Shown here: positions 60,990 through 64,000 of the stretch, one piece after another
Layout: the number at the start of each line of letters is the position of its first letter
How positions within the stretch are numbered: the first letter of the stretch is position 1
NCBI GenBank assembly: GCA_963702755.1
Contig: CAVPDZ010000007.1
Coordinates: forward strand, 372,001 to 436,000
Direction: 5' to 3'
Length of the DNA: 64,000 nucleotides
Source of the DNA: JAJPKK01 sp963702755
GTDB taxonomy: Bacteria > Pseudomonadota > Alphaproteobacteria > Rhizobiales > Xanthobacteraceae
The notes under the pieces: generated by a model
The model's database searches: none
Told to the model about the DNA's origin: nothing
The model's input: only the letters and a program-made list of their open reading frames with translations
Made by a program: the position numbers and the translations under genes

Positions 60990-61994
60990 TCAGCCGCCCG
61001 AGAGGCCGAGCGGCGTGACGACGAGATTCATCGTCTTCCAGATCTTGTATTTGTCCGGCTTCAACTCGGTAAAGGGCTGGCACTGTTCGAGCGCGCGCAC
61101 GGCGGCGTCGAGCAGGATGCCGGCATCCGGTGAGAGCGATGCCTTGAGCAGCTTCGGCGCGGTGGCGAGCGTGCCGTCGCGCTTGAAGTTGAGCTGCACC
61201 AGGATTGCGATGTCTTCTTCGATATTGAAGCCTGCGGGCAGGTGAGAGCACGAACTCAGCCGCGCACGGAAGGCCGCGGTGTCGTCATGCGGAAGCATGG
61301 CCTGAGTGGGCGCAGGGGCATCAAAGCCGCCCCCAAGCTTTCCGCCCGGGAGCGCGAGCGGCATTGCGAACATTTCGTCCGGCTTCGCCTGACTCGCGGC
61401 CTGCTTGGGCCGGGGCTGCGGATCGATTGTCGGCGCGTTGGGCAGCAGTATCGGCTCGGAGGCCTCGGGCTGCGTCTCGGGCTGTTCGGGCGCCGACGTT
61501 TGCGCCTGTGCGGCCGCCGCGCCGTCCTTGTGCTCCGGATTCGGCTGAGCTTGCGCCTGCTGCAGTGACGGCAATTTTGTTTTTGGTTTCGGGGGCGCTG
61601 CGTTGGCACTGCCCTTCTCGGCATCGGACGATACTTCCGAGCCGTTCGAGGTTGACTCCAACGGAGTGCCATTGATGCCGGTCGTGTCGTCCTGCGGCTG
61701 CGGCGCTTCGCTCGCTGGCACGATTTCGACCGCCATCGCCTCGGGCGGCGGAGGGCGATCAGCTTTCGCGTTGATAAGCAGAAAGCCCAGCAGCAGGCAG
61801 GCGTGGAACGCCGCGGAGAAAACGACCCCCCCGCGACAGAACCGCTTCAATTCGATCATCCTGCGGAGGAACGGCGCTAGCCCATTCACCCCGCGCGACA
61901 ACCGCGCAAATTCGATCATCCTGCGAACGAACGGCGCTGAGCCGGTCATCCCGCGGGAGAACCGCTTCAATTCGATCATAATGATCGCGCCCAC
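60990..61994 (-). CDS. TonB/TolA-like envelope protein with tandem N-terminal repeats
   Basis: 334 aa from 61994, or 289 aa from ATG 61859. One membrane helix (VVFSAAFHACLLLGFLLINA), a long Pro/Ala/Gln-rich periplasmic linker and a C-terminal TonB/TolA-like domain (FNIEEDIAILVQLNFKRDGT). Before the helix, a 20-residue unit (MIELKRFSRG, MIEFARLSRG, MIELKRFCRG) occurs three times with a 60-base DNA period, each with its own ATG at 61979, 61919 and 61859. It may couple the inner membrane to outer-membrane receptors. Confidence 0.78.
   Translation of the reverse strand: MGAIIMIELKRFSRGMTGSAPFVRRMIEFARLSRGVNGLAPFLRRMIELKRFCRGGVVFSAAFHACLLLGFLLINAKADRPPPPEAMAVEIVPASEAPQPQDDTTGINGTPLESTSNGSEVSSDAEKGSANAAPPKPKTKLPSLQQAQAQPNPEHKDGAAAAQAQTSAPEQPETQPEASEPILLPNAPTIDPQPRPKQAASQAKPDEMFAMPLALPGGKLGGGFDAPAPTQAMLPHDDTAAFRARLSSCSHLPAGFNIEEDIAILVQLNFKRDGTLATAPKLLKASLSPDAGILLDAAVRALEQCQPFTELKPDKYKIWKTMNLVVTPLGLSGG
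61800..61979 (-). repeat. 60-base tandem repeat (three units)
   Basis: TTCGATCAT recurs at 61851, 61911 and 61971 with flanking CGGAGGAACGGCGCT-type sequence. The repeats encode the MIExxRxxRG units of the TonB/TolA-like protein. Two copies are close; the third, nearest the membrane helix, diverges after about 30 bases. Confidence 0.85.
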
Positions 61995-62170
61995 CCTCGC
62001 GATGCATCACCCCGCTGCACTGCAAGATTGTCATTTTTAGCGCTGCTTGGCCAGAGGTAGCAATCGAATTTGCGGCGGTTCAATGATGCTCTGGGCCAAG
62101 CGGTATGATGGTGCAAACCTCTTGATCATTTCTTGGGCAGCACGGTTCCGACAGGCGTCGGAAGTCTGAC

Positions 62171-63186
62171 TTAATTTTTCACGACATACGGCTTCATCTG
62201 TTCCGACAGGTAATCGGTAACGGGGAGCGGATGCTGCAGCACGCCGCTATCGGTCATCATCTTGATGACTTTCTCCCAGGTCTTCTCGCTGACGCGATAG
62301 TTCCAGTTGGGCATCGGCAGGTGTTGCAGGAGTTCGGAGGGAATGCCCGTATAGGCGCCGAGCTCCGCGCGCGCCAACGCCGGGTCGGCATTGAGGGCGT
62401 CGATCGCCTCCTTGATCGACTTGTTGAAGCGCTCGACCGTGTCGGGATTACGCTGCGTGAAGTTCGTCTTCGCCCACCACACCGACGTCGGCTGACCGGG
62501 GATGGCATCGACATACGTCCACGCCAGGACCCGCCCTACTCCTGAAGACTGCACCTCCGTGCTGAACGGATCGATCAAGGAAACGGCATCGACATGGCCG
62601 GCCTTGAGCGCGTTGATCATCGCCGGGAACGGCATCTCGACGAAGCGCACGCGTTTTGATATCGACGCCGCCGGCCTGAAGTACGGTCTGCGTGCTGATG
62701 GTGTTCTGGCTGGACAGGCTCGCCACCGCAACCTTCTTGCCGGCGAGGTCTTTGAGAGTTCTTCAGCGGCGAGGTGGCGAGCACCTGGAGCGAGCCGGTA
62801 TCCGGCGGCCCGTCATGGGCGGTTTCGATCTGCAGCACGGCGACGAGATCGAGTCCGTTTTGCTTCGCCACCATGGCGATGCCGGGGATCGCCACCATGA
62901 TGTCGACGGCGCCCGATTGTCCGGCCGCGATCGCGTTGCTGCCGTTCGTGAATTCCGTGAGCGTTACCGCCAATCCGTTCTTCTCGAAGATGCCGTGCTT
63001 CTTCGCGAAATAATCGGGCGTCTGCGACGTCGACTTCATGGTGCCGACCTTGAGCGGGGTCAGCGACTGCGCTGAAGCGGACGTGCACGTCAGGGCGGCG
63101 AATATTGCAATCGCAGCGGCGGCGCCGGTGAAAGACTGAAGCCGCGAGCCGCACCGCTTCGCTCCGCTCCTCGAACATTGGGCCAT
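62171..63186 (-). CDS. NitT/TauT-type periplasmic substrate-binding protein (two frameshifts)
   Basis: About 337 aa. Signal peptide (AAAAIAIFAALTCTSASAQS), then PLKVGTMKSTSQTPDYFAKK and GAVDIMVAIPGIAMVAKQNG, the SsuA/TauA-like fold. Extra bases near 62757 (PLKN to LKDLAGKKV) and in TTTT 62654-62657 (GGVDIK to RVRFVEMPF) break the frame. ATG 63186 follows AGGAGA. No permease or ATPase adjoins it in the window; it diverges from a 2OG-Fe(II) oxygenase gene. Confidence 0.87.
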
Positions 63187-63261
63187 TTGGTTCTCCTCAT
63201 GTCGAACGATGCCGGCGCCGTCGAAGCTTACGCTGCGCGATATTCGCAGGTCCATCATGCT

Positions 63262-63284
63262 GCGGTTGCTTTTCAAGCAACCGC
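63262..63284. promoter_or_regulatory. Perfect inverted repeat in a divergent promoter region
   Basis: GCGGTTGCTT (63262-63271), loop TTC, AAGCAACCGC (63275-63284): a 10-bp perfect palindrome about 75 bases upstream of the binding-protein gene and 105 upstream of the oxygenase gene. There is no T-run, so an operator is more likely than a terminator. Confidence 0.45.
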
Positions 63285-63389
63285 GGATGGCCTGCGATCG
63301 GCGCGGCAGCCTCCGCGTGCTGCGCTTTTCGAGACGCTTCATTTATTGTCTAGAATTGCCGGGCATCCCTTGAAGTGCTGGAGCGCTCC

Positions 63390-64000
63390 ATGAGCCAAGT
63401 CGAAGTTCCCGTCATCGATATCTCTGGCCACAGCGCGAGCGACGTGGAACGGATCGCGCGCCAGATCGACCGCGCGTTTCGCGAGATCGGATTCATGACG
63501 ATCGTCGGCCATGGCGTGCCGCGCAAGGCGATTGCCGACGTGGACGAGGTGGTGAAGCAGTTTTTCGAGCGACCGGTCGCGGAAAAATTGCTCGCGCGCA
63601 GTTCGGTGGAAAGAGGCAATCGCGGCTACATCGCCGAAGGGATCGAGGCCGCGGACGCCAAGCCTGACCTCAAGGAGTCCTATGCGATCGGCCGCCTGAC
63701 GCCGCTGCCCGACAACAGCAAGACCAAGGATGCCGGACGCAAGTTCGAGCCCAACATCTGGCCGGCCAATCCTCCGGCGTTCAAAGCAGCGTTCGAAGCC
63801 TATTACCGCGAAATGGAGGCGCTGACGTTCCGGCTCCTCCATCTCTTCGAGGTGGGGTTGCGCCTGCCCGGCGGCTACTTCACGCCGCTCTTCTCCGAGC
63901 ACGCGAGCATCCTGCGCGTCCATCATTACCCCAAACAGATCGTCCCGCCGCAGCCCGGCCAGATCCGTATCGGGGCGCATGCCGACTATGGCGCGTTCAC
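63390..64000 (+). CDS. Isopenicillin N synthase-like 2OG-Fe(II) oxygenase (5' part)
   Basis: The first 203 residues of a non-heme iron oxygenase. It begins MSQVEVPVIDISGHSASDVE with the DIOX_N domain (FREIGFMTIVGHGVP), and the first two iron ligands HxD are seen in IGAHADYGAF at the right edge. The gene runs off the window. Such enzymes oxidise amino or organic acids, and it diverges from a NitT/TauT binding protein, which suggests a joint uptake and oxidation role. Confidence 0.88.
   Translation, partial: MSQVEVPVIDISGHSASDVERIARQIDRAFREIGFMTIVGHGVPRKAIADVDEVVKQFFERPVAEKLLARSSVERGNRGYIAEGIEAADAKPDLKESYAIGRLTPLPDNSKTKDAGRKFEPNIWPANPPAFKAAFEAYYREMEALTFRLLHLFEVGLRLPGGYFTPLFSEHASILRVHHYPKQIVPPQPGQIRIGAHADYGAF

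Noticed and set aside
61800..61979. CRISPR-like array at the TonB/TolA-like gene
   Set aside because: The 60-base units are contiguous coding repeats in one frame, without unique spacers.

Overview
The window is high-GC chromosomal DNA from an alphaproteobacterium, most likely a Hyphomicrobiales (Rhizobiales) member close to Bradyrhizobium, Rhodopseudomonas or Pseudolabrys. The evidence is a DUF1476 ATP-synthase zeta subunit beside purC-purS-purQ, a complete liv ABC cassette, several NitT/TauT-type ABC genes, and families of GC-rich palindromic intergenic repeats. No phage, insertion sequence, CRISPR or rRNA gene was seen. The content is housekeeping plus nutrient uptake.

Layout. 0-5.4 kb: a partial gene end, a YgjP-type metalloprotease, a Bcr/CflA exporter, a His/Gly/Tyr-rich secreted protein and a class A PBP. 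5.6-10.3 kb: livHMGFK. 10.3-13.2 kb: a reverse-strand operon of ABC ATPase, permease and a protein made of three tandem RidA domains. 13.4-18.2 kb: msrP, formamidase-like enzyme, LysR regulator, trxB, Lrp regulator. 18.2-22.6 kb: two TPR-glycosyltransferase genes. 22.8-27.4 kb: an antitoxin-like fragment, greA, carB, tRNA-Cys. 27.9-34 kb: cupin, amidase, leaderless substrate-binding protein, M16 peptidase. 34-41.2 kb: SulP transporter, APC permease, a membrane protein, mutS. 41.3-49 kb: a metal-uptake-like locus in which a TonB receptor fused to two further beta-barrels faces cytochrome c, a NiCoT transporter and a PepSY protein across an RcnR/FrmR-type operator-like sequence. 49.7-56.1 kb: a large secreted TPR protein, the ATPase zeta subunit, purC, a tiny ORF, purS, purQ. 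56.2-64 kb: amidohydrolase, cupin, small secreted proteins, YccF, an SDR, an alpha/beta hydrolase, a TonB/TolA-like protein, a NitT/TauT binding protein and the start of a 2OG-Fe(II) oxygenase.

Two loci stand out. One is the triple-barrel TonB receptor with its putative Ni/Co-responsive operator. The other is the single-chain triple RidA protein encoded with an ABC importer.

An important caveat: about 18 otherwise well-conserved genes, including carB (five breaks), purQ, livG, livF and the PBP, are broken by single-base shifts. Where I could work out the direction, nearly all are one extra base, often in a short G or C run. The domains are otherwise intact, so I read these as sequence or assembly errors and annotate whole spans as genes rather than pseudogenes.
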